Shown piece after piece: positions 9,770 to 20,192 of a DNA stretch of 64,000 nt. The first letter of the stretch is position 1. Every line of letters begins with the position of its first letter. The position numbers and the translations under genes are program-made. The notes below the pieces were generated by a model, which was not told the DNA's origin, made no database searches, and worked only from the letters and a program-made list of their open reading frames with translations. This stretch comes from Mytilinidion resinicola. Lineage: Eukaryota > Ascomycota > Dothideomycetes > Mytilinidiales > Mytilinidiaceae. Location: positions 3,318,630 to 3,382,629 of the forward strand of contig NW_022985437.1 of NCBI RefSeq assembly GCF_010093595.1, written 5' to 3'.

Positions 9770-11090
9770 ATGCGAGCCGTGTTCTCAAGCATCCCAGGAA
9801 GACCATTAACAATGGACGGCATGCCATCACCTCATCCCCACAAAACCTGCACTTTTTGTAACGATCCTATATACGGCACTCTCGACGGGCTAAATCATTT
9901 CCTCGCCCATCGTGCAGCATGTCGCTTTCCACCTTATGGCCGGGCCTCCAGGGTATTTTGTAGACTTGACTCGCTGTTGCACTCCGAGTCCGAGCAGAGG
10001 TTACGAGCAACACAGCGTACACAGTACTGCTTTGAGAGGACTACCACTTTCTGGAATGGTGTAGGCCCAGAAGTCAGGTTTCCTTTTGGTCTACTAAAGC
10101 ACCGCCCACGTGCTCTCACCCGGCCACCATCGCCGAGCAGACCATCCAACACCAAGCAAAGCAACAACCCGCAAGTTCAGTCGCCGCTCTTTTCGAGACT
10201 GCCTCTGGAGATACGGAAAATGATCTATGAAGAAGCAATTGGAAAGTCAGTTATTCATCTTGAGATCAGAGATCACAGATATGTGGTCGGTCATGCACTG
10301 TGTCCTGAACCTAAGTCTGGCAAGTGTGGCTGCCGGTACTGCAGGTACTTGACATGCAGACGGATAAGAAAAACGGCGAATCCGTTGCCGTATCTGTTCA
10401 GTCATACACTGTGTCCTGAACCTGAGCAAGGCAAATGTGGCTGCCGGTACTTGAAGCGCAGAGGGGCGAGAAAAACGATGAATCCGTTGCCGCTACTGCT
10501 ATCGTGTAGAATGATGTAAGAGCTTTCCTTAGTTCCTACGCTGGCAAGAGAGTTCATCTGTCATCGTACTAGAGGCTCAAATCTGACATCTTCTTAGCTA
10601 CTCGGAAGCTATAGATCTTCTCTACTCGTCCAACTCGTTCGCTTTTCGCCATGACGCAGGAGGACCGCTCGTCATCCTCCCAGACCTTCTGCTTCCCCAA
10701 CGCTTTCACGCTATTCGCTCTCTTTCCCTCTTCTGGGTGCCCGACTTTTGGGTCAGTCTCGACCCACCTTCACGCTTAACAGAAGAGTGGGAATTCGCCT
10801 GGAAGGTCATTGCGTCCATGAAAGGCCTGCAAACCGTATACGTTGACCTGGCACAGGACGGATTGATGCGGCCTGATCTTGAAAGGTTGCAGGAATTCAA
10901 AGCTCAGATCATCGAGCCAGTTAAGGCTATCACCACGCCGTTGAAAGCATTTCGGATGGTCTGGCCGCACGAAGGCTTTCCGAAGACGGTGGAAGTGGGA
11001 GGAAAGGTGTGGGAGATTGAGACGCTCGACAAGGCAACGATGTGGGTGGATGCTACTTTAGGGCGGATAAAGAAATTGGGTTATACCTAG
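9770..11090 (+). CDS. Fungal 'LPLEIRKMIYEE' (DUF7730-like) protein with a duplicated Cys-rich insert, two exons, 412 aa
   Basis: Exon 1 is 9770-10515 and exon 2 is 10598-11090. The intron 10516-10597 (GTAAGA...TTAG) rebuilds the diagnostic motif CRMIYSEAIDLLYSSNSFAF. The protein begins with a possible zinc-binding segment (CTFCNDPIYG...HFLAHRAAC), then the family core FSRLPLEIRKMIYEEAIG at about residue 140. Inserted after the core are two tandem copies of a Cys-rich unit, HxLCPEPxxGKCGCRY, ending in NPLP (10288-10500). The C-terminal half (FWVPDFWVSLDPPSRL onward) is typical of the family. The molecular role of these proteins is unknown. Confidence 0.7.
10288..10500 (+). repeat. Two tandem copies of a ~105-bp coding unit
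   Basis: The first copy (about 10288-10399) and second copy (about 10400-10500) both encode LCPEP..GKCGCRY followed by a basic stretch and NPLP. They are still close at DNA level (shared CACTGTGTCCTGAACCT and TGTGGCTGCCGGTACT), so the duplication is not ancient. Confidence 0.75.
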
Positions 11091-11168
11091 GTATAGATTA
11101 ATTAGCCCTCGGAAAACGTCCGGAGGAGAGGGAGTCTACATAGCTATACTCCTTCCTTCGGTAGGCTA

Positions 11169-11504
11169 ATGCGTACGAACCTAGGTAGCGTCAATACTAT
11201 CAATAGAACTTCTACTGGTTTCAACAGTGGCGTCATCGAGGTTCTAGATGGTAAGGCGATTCCAGCTAAATCTCTCTCCTCTCTCCGAGCTATCTACCCC
11301 CACCTACACACCATCCGCCCCTCTGTCTACAAAGGGCGCCTACTAATCCCAGATTCCTATCCACCGGGAACCCAGGTTCAGTATTTCCAAAACGGAGTCT
11401 CGAGGCTGAATCTCCTCGACCACTGCCGCCCGCTCCACCTCAGCTACGATTGCGAAGACCTGATCAGTGCTCCTCGTGTTTTCGCGGCGATAGTTCTGCT
11501 CTAG
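11169..11504 (+). CDS. Weak hypothetical ORF, 111 aa
   Basis: An open frame with an ATG and no recognised domain, lying just after the preceding plus-strand gene. Composition is protein-like (LRAIYPHLHTIRPSVYKGRL), but there is no family resemblance. The remaining sequence of the 11091-11779 interval shows nothing else apart from a long poly-G run near 11630-11650. Confidence 0.22.
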   Translation: MRTNLGSVNTINRTSTGFNSGVIEVLDGKAIPAKSLSSLRAIYPHLHTIRPSVYKGRLLIPDSYPPGTQVQYFQNGVSRLNLLDHCRPLHLSYDCEDLISAPRVFAAIVLL

Positions 11505-11779
11505 GTCGTGCTACTCGTTACGTTGCTGTCAAATTGCCGTGGGGATGGGATTGATCGCGAGGGGAAGAGGGATGAGCAGGGAAGCAGCTGCTGATGGGGT
11601 ATCGGCCGGATACCGGTCATCATAAAAGGGGGAAAGGGGGGGGGGGGGAGCGTGAGAGTCGGAAAGAACACTCATCTGCGGATGGTTAGTAGAGTCTTCA
11701 GCTACACGGTGAGGGACTATTTACTAGGAAGCAAGCTGATATAGCCCAATAGCGCCGAACAGCGGTCAACCCGTCCCCT

Positions 11780-12820
11780 TCAATCCCAACTCCTTTTCAC
11801 CTCTGCCCACACCTCCCTCAAATCAATAACCGGTCTCGGCGATGTGTCCAACGCGTTCGTACAAAATGTGGCCGTATCATCAAAATGTTGCATAGGCGAC
11901 TGAGCTGATTGAGCTGCCTGGAATCGTTGTGCTGCGTCCATCCTCAGAGCATGAACGAGCCGTTGTAGAGTGATATACTTTCGGAGTAGGTCGTCACTCA
12001 CTCCTGCGTGCTGCGGATGGAGCTTCTGGCGATAGAACTGAAGCCCATGCGGGCAGACCTGCAGGAGGTGCGGCCGAAACTCGACATCCACCCCCGCCCA
12101 GAGTCGAGCAGCGTTCACCTCATAAAAGCGTAGCATCGTTCTGAAAGCGGCCACAACCCCCTCGAAAGCGCCTTCTTCAGTCACAGACCCGGTCCTACTG
12201 AGCAATTCCTTTTGCAGCTTGCAGGCCATACCGTGCCAGGCCACTGTCTCCGTATCGAAGATCACTGTGGCCTTTCGTACAGTAGGAAGATGCCATTTGA
12301 GCGTCAACTGCCGAAACAGCAAATAATATAAGGGACCATGCCCGGTTCGATCGAATTTTACGTGCCCAATCTTGAATTCGACGGTCCGCATGAGCTGAGC
12401 GGCGGAAGGCGCGATTTTGTAGTCCGCCCACGGTAAGTTCATGACCTTGTCAAAGCAAAAGACGTTCTCTTTGTAAAAGAGCTGCTGCGCATCGGCTGTA
12501 ATCTGGCGGTTAATGGTGAAGAACTCGACGACGGGCGAGTCCATTTTCTCCATGATGGCGTTGGAGTCGTGGATGAGGTAACGCGGGGCCTGGATCTTTT
12601 TTTGACGGCTTTCTGTCTCGTCATCTTGCATCCGGGACCACCTGGGAAAAGGTTTTGCGCCCGCTGGCGCAAAGAGCGCGACGTGGCCCACCATGCGTTT
12701 CGGGAGCGCGACGACGCCGGCGCGGTAGATCTCGTGGCGGATCTCGGCGGGGACGTCGAGGAAGGAGAAGGTGTGGAGATCCGCCTTGGACGATGGCTCC
12801 CATTTGATGATCGTAGCCAT
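11780..12820 (-). CDS. F-box-like 'FLDVPAEIRHEIY' protein, 346 aa
   Basis: The frame is open further upstream (to 12946), but the ATG at 12820 (MATIIKWEPSSK) fits best, since the conserved part FSFLDVPAEIRHEIYRAGVV follows at residue about 19. A block typical of these fungal proteins then appears (FFTINRQITADAQQLFYKEN, residues about 100-120), where a hydrophobic helix precedes 'LFYKEN'. The C-terminal 200 residues are helical with no known domain. This is one of several F-box-like genes in the left third of the window. It is intronless and apparently intact. The biochemical role is unknown. Confidence 0.7.
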   Translation of the reverse strand: MATIIKWEPSSKADLHTFSFLDVPAEIRHEIYRAGVVALPKRMVGHVALFAPAGAKPFPRWSRMQDDETESRQKKIQAPRYLIHDSNAIMEKMDSPVVEFFTINRQITADAQQLFYKENVFCFDKVMNLPWADYKIAPSAAQLMRTVEFKIGHVKFDRTGHGPLYYLLFRQLTLKWHLPTVRKATVIFDTETVAWHGMACKLQKELLSRTGSVTEEGAFEGVVAAFRTMLRFYEVNAARLWAGVDVEFRPHLLQVCPHGLQFYRQKLHPQHAGVSDDLLRKYITLQRLVHALRMDAAQRFQAAQSAQSPMQHFDDTATFCTNALDTSPRPVIDLREVWAEVKRSWD

Positions 12821-13178
12821 GATGGATGTGCGTGGGATTTTCGGGTGGTGTTGTGCGGCGTTATCTTGCGGTATGTGGTCTGTGGTGAAGGTTAGCACAT
12901 TTAGATAAGAACACGTTTCGAATAAGTATATTTGTGTGCGGTACATGTCCCTTGGGACCTTCGAGCGTCGGATCCATGGTTCGCGGACCCACCTTCCACA
13001 TCAGTCACGTGATATCTACATCGCGCATACCCCATTACAGTTCTGCATGTGGTGCCTCAGTCAGTCCAAAGACCGCTCCAAACAGTATACTTTGAATTTC
13101 TAAGAGCTCGCTGAAGGACCCCCAACACTGGCAAAGCGGTGTCCGCAGTACCACCATCTCCTATCCCCTATCCACCCC
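12821..13178. other. Intergenic, no gene seen
   Basis: Promoter of the gene on the left and 3' flank of the large gene on the right. A CACGTGAT motif lies near 13004. Confidence 0.4.
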
Positions 13179-16016
13179 CTACGCCTCAAACACCCACTCA
13201 TACTCCACCAAAAGCACCCTCCACGCCCTCTTACTCCACTCCGTCCACGCAATATTCCCCCACCGCGTGCGCCCATCATGCCACGGAAACCGCCGCTCCA
13301 GCCCCAGCGTGCCCGCGCAGTTCCAAATGCTCAAACTATGCCACAGCGACACGCTGCTCGGCGTCGCCGCCCCGCCCCGTAAATACACCATCAGCGCCTC
13401 CAGCTCCCCCTTCGCCGCGCCAAGCTTCCGCAAGATGATCTTTTTCACAGGCGGCCGCACCGCCACGACCGACGCAAGCAGCGCTGCGAGCGGGTACGTC
13501 CGGAACGCCGCCGCGCGCGCGCCGTCCGCGAACTCCATCCCGAACATCCACCTCTCGATCCCGGCGCAGGCCAGCGCGAGCGTCTCGACGTTGACGACCC
13601 CGAGGCCGACGGGGGGGTTGAAGAGGCCGCGGTGGTCGAGGCGCATGTACGCGGCGTTGGCGAGGCGGTACTCCGGCTGCATGACCAGCGCGCGCAGGTC
13701 GGCGGCGAAGTTGTCTGGGTCGGTGCGCGCGAGGAAGAACGGCCATTTGTTGCCGTTTAGGGGCGGGTGGTTACGGCTCGTGTAGGCGAAGACGAGCTCC
13801 GGGGTGTGCTCGAAGGACCAGGTCTTGTCGAGGTGGCCTTGGTCGGCGGCGAGGTAGCCGAGGGGGCGGTAGTTGACGAGGGTTACGGCTAGTTCGATGT
13901 GCTTGATGTTGGGTTTAATTGTGCCTAAGTTTGCGATGCGGGAGAGGTCGAGTTGGGGGTAGAGGTGGGTCCAGGTCGTGCGCTCTTTGATGGCGAATGT
14001 GTTCTTTGAGTACACGGCGGAGCCCTCGTCCTGCAGCTGTTTGCATACGCGCAGTATGGCGGGATGGAGGACGCTGCGTCGCGTGGTATCCACTGGCTGG
14101 GTCATGGATGGACGCAAGAGGTAGTCGAGGATGTGAAGCCGGACTTCTTTAGGAATTTCGAGAAGTCGTGCACGCTGTGGGCCAAATGAAAAGCGAGAAG
14201 TCAACAGGTCCCTGTACTGTAGTGACGAATCGGGGATAAAATGGAGCCTCCTCGTAGGGCTTGTCGAGGAAGACCCTATTGTTCGGCCAAGTTTGGGTCT
14301 AATACCAAACGTTTCGTTCCGCAACATCCACCCTGAGCCTATCCAGTCTCCAAAGCTTACGTCCGTTTGTTCCACAACAATACCGGTGACTAGTAGCGCC
14401 ACATTATGATTTCTGGAGTCAAGAAGAGGCCTGTCGAATTGTGCCCGCGTGGCATTCAACGCAGGTAGCCATGTCAATCCCGGGGTTGCTCCAGCCCAGA
14501 ACGTACCACGGCCTCTGACAAAGAGAGCATCCTGTTTGTCATTCCAGACGTGCATTGGCGGGTCGTCAATAACCTCAATGTCCGTGAAGAGAATGCGCTT
14601 CGAGGGACCCGGCGTAGCATACGGAGAGCTAAGGTTTATTACTAAATAATTGCCGAGCATCTTCAGCAGTGTATGCAAGAACCAGTCGGAGGCGTTCAAC
14701 GAGCTGTTATGTGGTGTTTTAGTAGCCAGCGGGCTGTCCATTTGGAACGCAAACCAGGTGCTGATGGATTTCTTAGTATGAGAAGGAAGTGACGCCGCCG
14801 GTGGGCGAAAAGTCTCTCCTCGAGGTCGTCCGCTGTACATGTCAACATAGGCCCAATCAGGTTCCTTGGCCCTGCTCGTCGTGCGCGCTGAACAAAACGC
14901 GATACTATCCTCGACCTGATCCAGGATGTGTCGGAGCAAGATTCGGCTCCTGTAGGGAACCACGCCAACAGCCAATTTGTCGAACTCTGCCTCAATCTTC
15001 TCAGCTATTGGATGCGGGGTGTGAACGGCTTCTTTTTGTTTCGGGCGACCCAGAATTCCATAGAGTCGACCTTCTTCGTAGTCCCGCATTCGAAGCTCTT
15101 CAAACGAAACGTCTTTGAAAGCCTCGAAGGCAGTGATGCTTTGAAGTTCTTCACGTTCCAAAGCCATAACCCCGTGATAGTTTGGCTGTGAGCAGCATGG
15201 CACCTGTCGTCTAACACGTTCGCTATGCGGCGGGGGAATCGGCTGGTCCAGACGACCGAATCGGTATCCTAGGCTGTATTCAGCCATCCTTAGCTCCTCG
15301 AACGAAAGATGGCGATGGAAAGGCCGCGCAGTGATCGACTGGAACTCGTCCACGTCCCATATTATGGCGTGCTCGCAATAATTTACGTCGTCCGGTATCT
15401 TCAAAGCTGGACTGCGGGGACGCATGTCGAAGCCTATTTTTAACGCAAACACATCCTGCTTGCATCGTTCGAGGACATCCTGGTGTTGCTGCTTGAGGTG
15501 GTCGACCACGTAGCCGCCGGTCTGCAAATGCTTTGGTCCGCAATACTCGCATAGCCATAGCTTCTTATCGAACCCGTTCTCCCCCAAATCGACATGCGTG
15601 TCCCACTGCCTCAAGATGTCTTCGAAAATCTCATTCACCGGCAGATCCGTAAGGTCGCCAACAACTGATTCGCGCCTCAATAATAGCGGGCCTTGGCCAT
15701 CGATGTAATCCGTGCCGGAGGGTACCAAGTATCCTTTGAATTCCACAAGCTCGTCGATTTTCGGGGCATGTTTCGGTGGTCGGGGTAGTGCGTTCTTCGC
15801 AGCACTCCCAAATTGGCTCTGCAAGGTGTCGTGATATCGAGTCGCACGAAAAGGGCTAGACTTTGGCGGTAAGTCTGCTAGCGGATATTTCAATAGATTT
15901 CGAACGGCCGTATTCTTCGCGATTGCCGCGTGCGGCCTCTCGGAGGTGTCGGGTTCGCGGTGAGCCCGGATGTTGAGCATCGGCAGGTCAAGGATGTCGG
16001 ATTCGTCAGAGGCCAT
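13179..16016 (-). CDS. Large zinc-finger-like and F-box-like fusion protein, 945 aa
   Basis: The frame opens at 16127, but the ATG at 16016 (MASDESDILDLP) is the best start. Residues about 165-200 hold a single C2H2-like finger (LWLCEYCGPKHLQTGG, then HLKQQHQD). Two tandem ~33-residue repeats follow, both reading QSITA...SFEELRM.(E/D)Y..G..(F/Y)G. A long middle part has no known fold. At about residue 640 comes a second module, ARLLEIPKEVRLHILDYLLR, the F-box-like opening of the other proteins nearby, followed by the RVCKQLQDEGSAVYSKNTF block. This may be a true fusion or two genes read through; I see no stop or clear intron between the halves. Function unknown. Confidence 0.68.
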   Translation of the reverse strand: MASDESDILDLPMLNIRAHREPDTSERPHAAIAKNTAVRNLLKYPLADLPPKSSPFRATRYHDTLQSQFGSAAKNALPRPPKHAPKIDELVEFKGYLVPSGTDYIDGQGPLLLRRESVVGDLTDLPVNEIFEDILRQWDTHVDLGENGFDKKLWLCEYCGPKHLQTGGYVVDHLKQQHQDVLERCKQDVFALKIGFDMRPRSPALKIPDDVNYCEHAIIWDVDEFQSITARPFHRHLSFEELRMAEYSLGYRFGRLDQPIPPPHSERVRRQVPCCSQPNYHGVMALEREELQSITAFEAFKDVSFEELRMRDYEEGRLYGILGRPKQKEAVHTPHPIAEKIEAEFDKLAVGVVPYRSRILLRHILDQVEDSIAFCSARTTSRAKEPDWAYVDMYSGRPRGETFRPPAASLPSHTKKSISTWFAFQMDSPLATKTPHNSSLNASDWFLHTLLKMLGNYLVINLSSPYATPGPSKRILFTDIEVIDDPPMHVWNDKQDALFVRGRGTFWAGATPGLTWLPALNATRAQFDRPLLDSRNHNVALLVTGIVVEQTDVSFGDWIGSGWMLRNETFGIRPKLGRTIGSSSTSPTRRLHFIPDSSLQYRDLLTSRFSFGPQRARLLEIPKEVRLHILDYLLRPSMTQPVDTTRRSVLHPAILRVCKQLQDEGSAVYSKNTFAIKERTTWTHLYPQLDLSRIANLGTIKPNIKHIELAVTLVNYRPLGYLAADQGHLDKTWSFEHTPELVFAYTSRNHPPLNGNKWPFFLARTDPDNFAADLRALVMQPEYRLANAAYMRLDHRGLFNPPVGLGVVNVETLALACAGIERWMFGMEFADGARAAAFRTYPLAALLASVVAVRPPVKKIILRKLGAAKGELEALMVYLRGGAATPSSVSLWHSLSIWNCAGTLGLERRFPWHDGRTRWGNIAWTEWSKRAWRVLLVEYEWVFEA

Positions 16017-16547
16017 GGCTACGGGTGAGTATGTGAGTTTGTATGTGTGTTGCGCTAGAGACACAGGTGTGGGGTGGGAGCCGTTGAAGAGTAAGAGGAA
16101 TGGTTGGAGAGGGGGTGAGCATCTCACAGAGATGTAGCTCAGATGCGGCTACGCCATCGATTCACCAACCGTGAAGTGCCTGCGTGTCACGCCCTCTTTT
16201 AATCCGCCTTGGGGAACAGGTGAATTACTCCACCCGCCACCCATATACCAGCGACTCCGCTGAAACACGTATACTGTTTGATAATTCGAAACAGATGGGG
16301 CGACTCAATTTGGAGCAGCTATACGTGATTTTGAGGATCGCGTGCTTCCCATCTCGAGTACAACGCGTTCTTTATGAGGCAGTCGACATTATAGAAAGAA
16401 GAGGAGGATGAGATCGGGATACAGAGAGAAGGATTTCGCAGATGCCTAGTTCTGTATACACCGTTCTGCCGCTGCTTGAGATGCCCCGATACACCTTTGC
16501 GGCTAAAAACTGAATAGCAGTTTGATATTTGAGCAACGAAAATACAC
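16017..16547. other. Intergenic with one dispersed-repeat fragment
   Basis: No gene is supported. The segment at about 16445-16530 resembles the repeat units at 55.3-55.7 kb (shared 'TACAC..TTCTGCC.CTGCTTGA'). Confidence 0.4.
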
Positions 16548-17426
16548 CTACGCCAACCTCCCTTCCCGAGGCCATACTCCCATTTCGCTCCAGAATCTCC
16601 TCGAGTCAAGCTTCCTTCCCAGTAGCTCAGGAGCCCTTGGTAGGGCCTTCACCCCGGTTTCTACCATCAGCTCGCCTACCCATTCGCAATATGGCGGCGT
16701 TTCCTCATCTGCGTTTGTTTTGTCGTCTTTCTTTCCTCCCCATGCCATTGTAAGATCCCACCAATCATATACATGCAGATCCGCAATGATAAACCTCCTC
16801 CCTTCTATCCACTTCGGGCCACCCTCCGCCAGCCTCTCTGTGACCGCCAGGATCGCTCTCGCGACATCAGCGCCGTGGATGAAATGCACGCAGCCCTTCA
16901 CGCGGACTTCCTCTTTCGTCTTTACCACTCTCCCTAGCCACCTCGCGGGAACCCTCTCCCCTCCATATAGCCCGGCCAGGTTTAGGACCACCCCACCGAG
17001 GCCTCGCAGCTCGTCCTCGGCAACAGCACGGTTATTGGTCGTATCGTAAGGCGAGTTCTCGTCTGCCCAGCCGCCTTCTCCTGCACGCGCGCTCTTCTCG
17101 TTCCATATACTAGTCGCGCCCAGCTGTATCCACTTCGCTTCCTTGCCGTGGATGCTCTCGTATAGCCCCACTAGGTGCTTACTCTGCCCCGTTCCGACGA
17201 GAGGGAACGTCACGAGCACGACCTTGGCTTTGGGCAGCCGCTCGTATGGAGCTTTGTCGGAAGAGTCAGGGTCAAAGCGGAAAGGGATGGTGTCGTCGTG
17301 GCCCGAGGTCGTGGTCGCGGCATAGGAGACGTGCGCGGAAGAAAGCAGCGGGAGGAGGAAGGTAGAAGTCCAGCCGGCTCCGAGGATGAGCAGGTCAACA
17401 GGGCAAGAGGGAGATGGGCGGAGCAT
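16548..17426 (-). CDS. NAD(P)-binding Rossmann protein, epimerase/YeeZ-like, 292 aa
   Basis: The protein opens with a dinucleotide-binding strand and loop (VDLLILGAGWTSTFLLPLL), which decides for the ATG at 17426 over an upstream ATG at 17519 that would add 31 Pro/Ser-rich residues. Downstream features fit extended short-chain dehydrogenases of the YeeZ/epimerase type: KVVLVTFPLVG, WIQLGATSIWNE, a 'Y' in ENSPYDTTNNRAVAEDELR and the loop NLAGLYGGERVP. The terminal part VHFIHGADVARAILAVTERL matches the family end. Substrate unknown. No intron. Confidence 0.75.
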   Translation of the reverse strand: MLRPSPSCPVDLLILGAGWTSTFLLPLLSSAHVSYAATTTSGHDDTIPFRFDPDSSDKAPYERLPKAKVVLVTFPLVGTGQSKHLVGLYESIHGKEAKWIQLGATSIWNEKSARAGEGGWADENSPYDTTNNRAVAEDELRGLGGVVLNLAGLYGGERVPARWLGRVVKTKEEVRVKGCVHFIHGADVARAILAVTERLAEGGPKWIEGRRFIIADLHVYDWWDLTMAWGGKKDDKTNADEETPPYCEWVGELMVETGVKALPRAPELLGRKLDSRRFWSEMGVWPREGRLA

Positions 17427-17940
17427 TTTGATTAAGATAGATTGTAGGTAATTGGATGTATGGTGAGAGGGAGGAGATGGGACGGGAGAGATGGGATGGA
17501 ATGGATGTCGTGAGGTCATGGAGATGGACCCTGCCAAGTCCGTAGGGCTGAGGATCGGACGGAACGACTGTGGGGCCGAGATCGATTCATCTTAAAATAG
17601 AGTAGTACCACAACCTCACTCCATCCTGCCTTTGCATTAATTGGAAGAGTCGATCTCTACCTTATTTGTGAGCACGTTTGGATATCCGGCATACCTAGCA
17701 TCTAGGAAACTACTGGAATCCGCTTATTCTACGCGAAGGCAAATGGCGGATCCCCTGAGCGCTCCTGATTGACACTCAAACGCGTTCTCGTCTTGTTCAA
17801 CACCTCGTTCAAACTGCACACGCATAGAATGGCATGTTTGATATCAAGCATCTTGCTTTTGTTCATTCACACAATGAGGTCAATATAGATAAGATTTGTT
17901 CATCTCAACTTCAATGCCTCCTATCATGGATGAAAACGGG
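17427..17940. promoter_or_regulatory. Divergent intergenic region
   Basis: This space lies between the Rossmann-protein gene (minus) and the small gene at 17941 (plus). It should contain both promoters; no distinct element was recognised. Confidence 0.35.
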
Positions 17941-18357
17941 ATGCCAGGAATTCAGCTTTTGGCAGAGTATGAGACCAATCTGACGTCCAGTCAACTGCTC
18001 GGCATGGCTCTCAGTCAGTTCCATTTCATCCAAGATTTCAACACGCTGACGGAATGATTAGGTCGCGCTCGATGGCTTTACGCTCCCGCCAACTCAAGCC
18101 ATTCTCTCCATGTTATCACGGGGCGAAACCCCTCTATCATAGCTGACGGATCACTCCACGGTGAATGGTGGGCTTCAATCGAGGAACGGTGGATCATGAA
18201 TGGTGAGACGGTTTCGAAGACGTGCTGCGGTCCTGTCAAAGCGTCATCCAGGTGGGGAGTTGCTGCATCTCTTCTAGTTCAGCTAGAGACCAAAATTTAC
18301 AAGGTCAAATTCGAAAATGAGTCTTCTGGAGAGCACCGTTTCAAACTTGGAGATTGA
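17941..18357 (+). CDS. Small hypothetical protein, two exons, 122 aa
   Basis: Found by hand splicing. Exon 1 is 17941-18013 and exon 2 is 18062-18357. The 48-bp intron has donor GTCAGT, branch-like GCTGAC and acceptor TTAG. The product starts MPGIQLLAEYETNLTSSQLL and continues RARWLYAPANSSHSLHVITG, with a Trp-rich core (GEWWASIEERWIMNGE) and a basic end. There is no signal peptide or known domain. Neither exon alone is long. The ATG at 17941 is forced, because the frame is closed upstream by a stop at 17932. The next gene, 222 bp downstream, has the same size and intron plan, so the two may be related or co-regulated. Confidence 0.5.
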
Positions 18358-18579
18358 TCAGTGGAGGGAGATCGTAGTGCTGGGATTTTCGTGGAAGGAA
18401 AACTTTTCAAGCAATCAATCTAACAAGTAACTCGACACACGTGCGTGCATTTGCTAGAAACCCCAACCCCAACGTCCATCAAACTTACACGAGAACTATA
18501 TATAGAAAGCTCCTACTCACCCTCGCAGACATCACTCTTCATTCGCAATTGATAAAGCGCGCAACGGAATATCATCACG

Positions 18580-18964
18580 ATGTCGAGTAATCTCACTTCA
18601 TCCGCCAGGGACGAAAGCACTAATGAAGTAATGGAGATGATCAGCAGTAAGTATCTTCTCTCTAACGCAAGACCTATCTAAAGGTGACTCCACAGATAAC
18701 GCAAAAGTTCTGTTTAGACATCGTGGCACGATCGAAGTGGCCTCTGCATGGCATCCGACGGACCCGGATGGCACAGACACCCCCGGTTGTGGAAGCTGGA
18801 AAGTTATTGTGGTCGCTATCGATGATCCCGCCTTCGGGACTAAACCAGAGGGCGGGATTCATCTTGAGTCCAAGGGTCACGCACTGAGAAGAGAAGCTGC
18901 TGTCGAATTATTGAAAAAGATGGAGGAGCAAGTTTCGGACCTGTACCGTTTGGAAGGGCATTGA
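18580..18964 (+). CDS. Small hypothetical protein, two exons, 111 aa
   Basis: Exon 1 is 18580-18646 and exon 2 is 18696-18964, with a 49-bp intron (GTAAGT...ACAG). The protein begins MSSNLTSSARDESTNEV. Its middle part has alternating hydrophobic residues (KVLFRHRGTIEVASAW and GSWKVIVVAIDDPAF), suggesting beta strands. It ends in an amphipathic helix (RREAAVELLKKMEEQVSDLY). That beta-beta-beta-alpha pattern is compact and looks real, but I know no family. The promoter has a TATATATA tract about 80 bp before the ATG. Confidence 0.55.
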
Positions 18965-20180
18965 CGGAAGCGGTCGTCATTGGGCCACATCTGACAGCAC
19001 ATTGTTCTTGTACTGCGGGACAAAACGCGGAAAGCACGTAGTTGGGTTTCTTTGACAGCGACACAATGGCTTTGTATTCTCCAAATGAGGACGAAAAGAT
19101 TGCTCAGTTTTTCAAACTCGTGGTTTCACTCCCCGCAAACACCGTCTAGTCACCCTCAAATTTGTCCACTGCTAAATACAACTATACACAAGCTATTCGC
19201 GATACCTCCTGCGTCTTAAGATTCCAAGATTAGTAATCGGATTAAGCGTTTCTCAAGATTGATGATGGTCGCCGTTTGCAATAGATGCTACAAGTCCCAT
19301 TGCGTTTAATGCCCCAACTCTTGCGGCTGAGATCTGTCTTCTCTCCAACCGCCCACTAAAATGTAAAACCCGCGCCCCTCCTTGAGTCCAAATGTCCCTC
19401 TCTAAAGTATATACCAAGTCTTACACCAACCCTTTTTGCAAAGGCCACAAGTCCGGAAGACCCCGTGGGACTAGGTGAGCGATGATTATTATGATAATCT
19501 TAACCTTACTAGTCAAGCAGCCTCTGCTTTGGTTCACAATTGCTTCTGCAGTTTTCAGCGAGGAAAGGACGCACTCAGTCCCGAGACTTAGGCAAGGGGC
19601 TACACAAGGCGTCTTTATTAAGAGCATAAGCTCGTATAAGATGTGTCTGGGATATGAATGAGATAAAGCCCTTTGTTCAAGAAATAGCAATGGAAAAAGC
19701 TGGTTGAGTACCGATAACCCCATTTCTTTGAAGATAATACGACAGGTTCGGAAAGAGATTCTCTGTTCCCTCATTGCATATGCTCGCTAGCGACTTTCAG
19801 TTGCCCCTCCAGCTTTATCAGCACGTCTTAAATTTCTTCAACTATTTAAAGCGTCAAACAAGGTGGTACTGTGACTTTTGCAACTAGTGATTTTATGAAG
19901 CGTGCCGCGCCCTGCTCCCCTACAATCAGCCCCTCCCACTCCTGTGCAATTCGGAGCAATCCACAAGGGTGTAACCGGAGCGGGTTAGCACCCACCCGGT
20001 AAGCGCAGCCAAGTTGCCGCATAAATTTAGGCCACCGGTAACCGTAGCCCCTCTTCTAAAGTCCGAGCAGGTTTCTAAGCAATGCCACGTTCTAGCGTAT
20101 TCTACCTCCATATCAATAAGTATACAAGGAAATTATATAGTAAGGCGGTGGGTGGGGAGGAGGGTTAGTAAACAAATTAT
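18965..20180. other. Long intergenic stretch, no gene supported
   Basis: A 117-codon minus-strand frame (19421-19774) has a run of Ile and no family character and is not called. I see no tandem repeat, TIR or RNA gene here. It lies between the small-gene pair and the 3' end of the ankyrin gene. Confidence 0.4.
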
Positions 20181-20192
20181 CTAGTAAACTAG

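Noticed and set aside
11630..11650. Poly-G run as a structural element
   Set aside because: A simple homopolymer tract without repeats of the G4 type and no link to a gene.
19421..19774. 117-codon minus-strand frame in the 18.9-20.2 kb gap
   Set aside because: Has an Ile run and no recognisable family; no intron or neighbour supports it.
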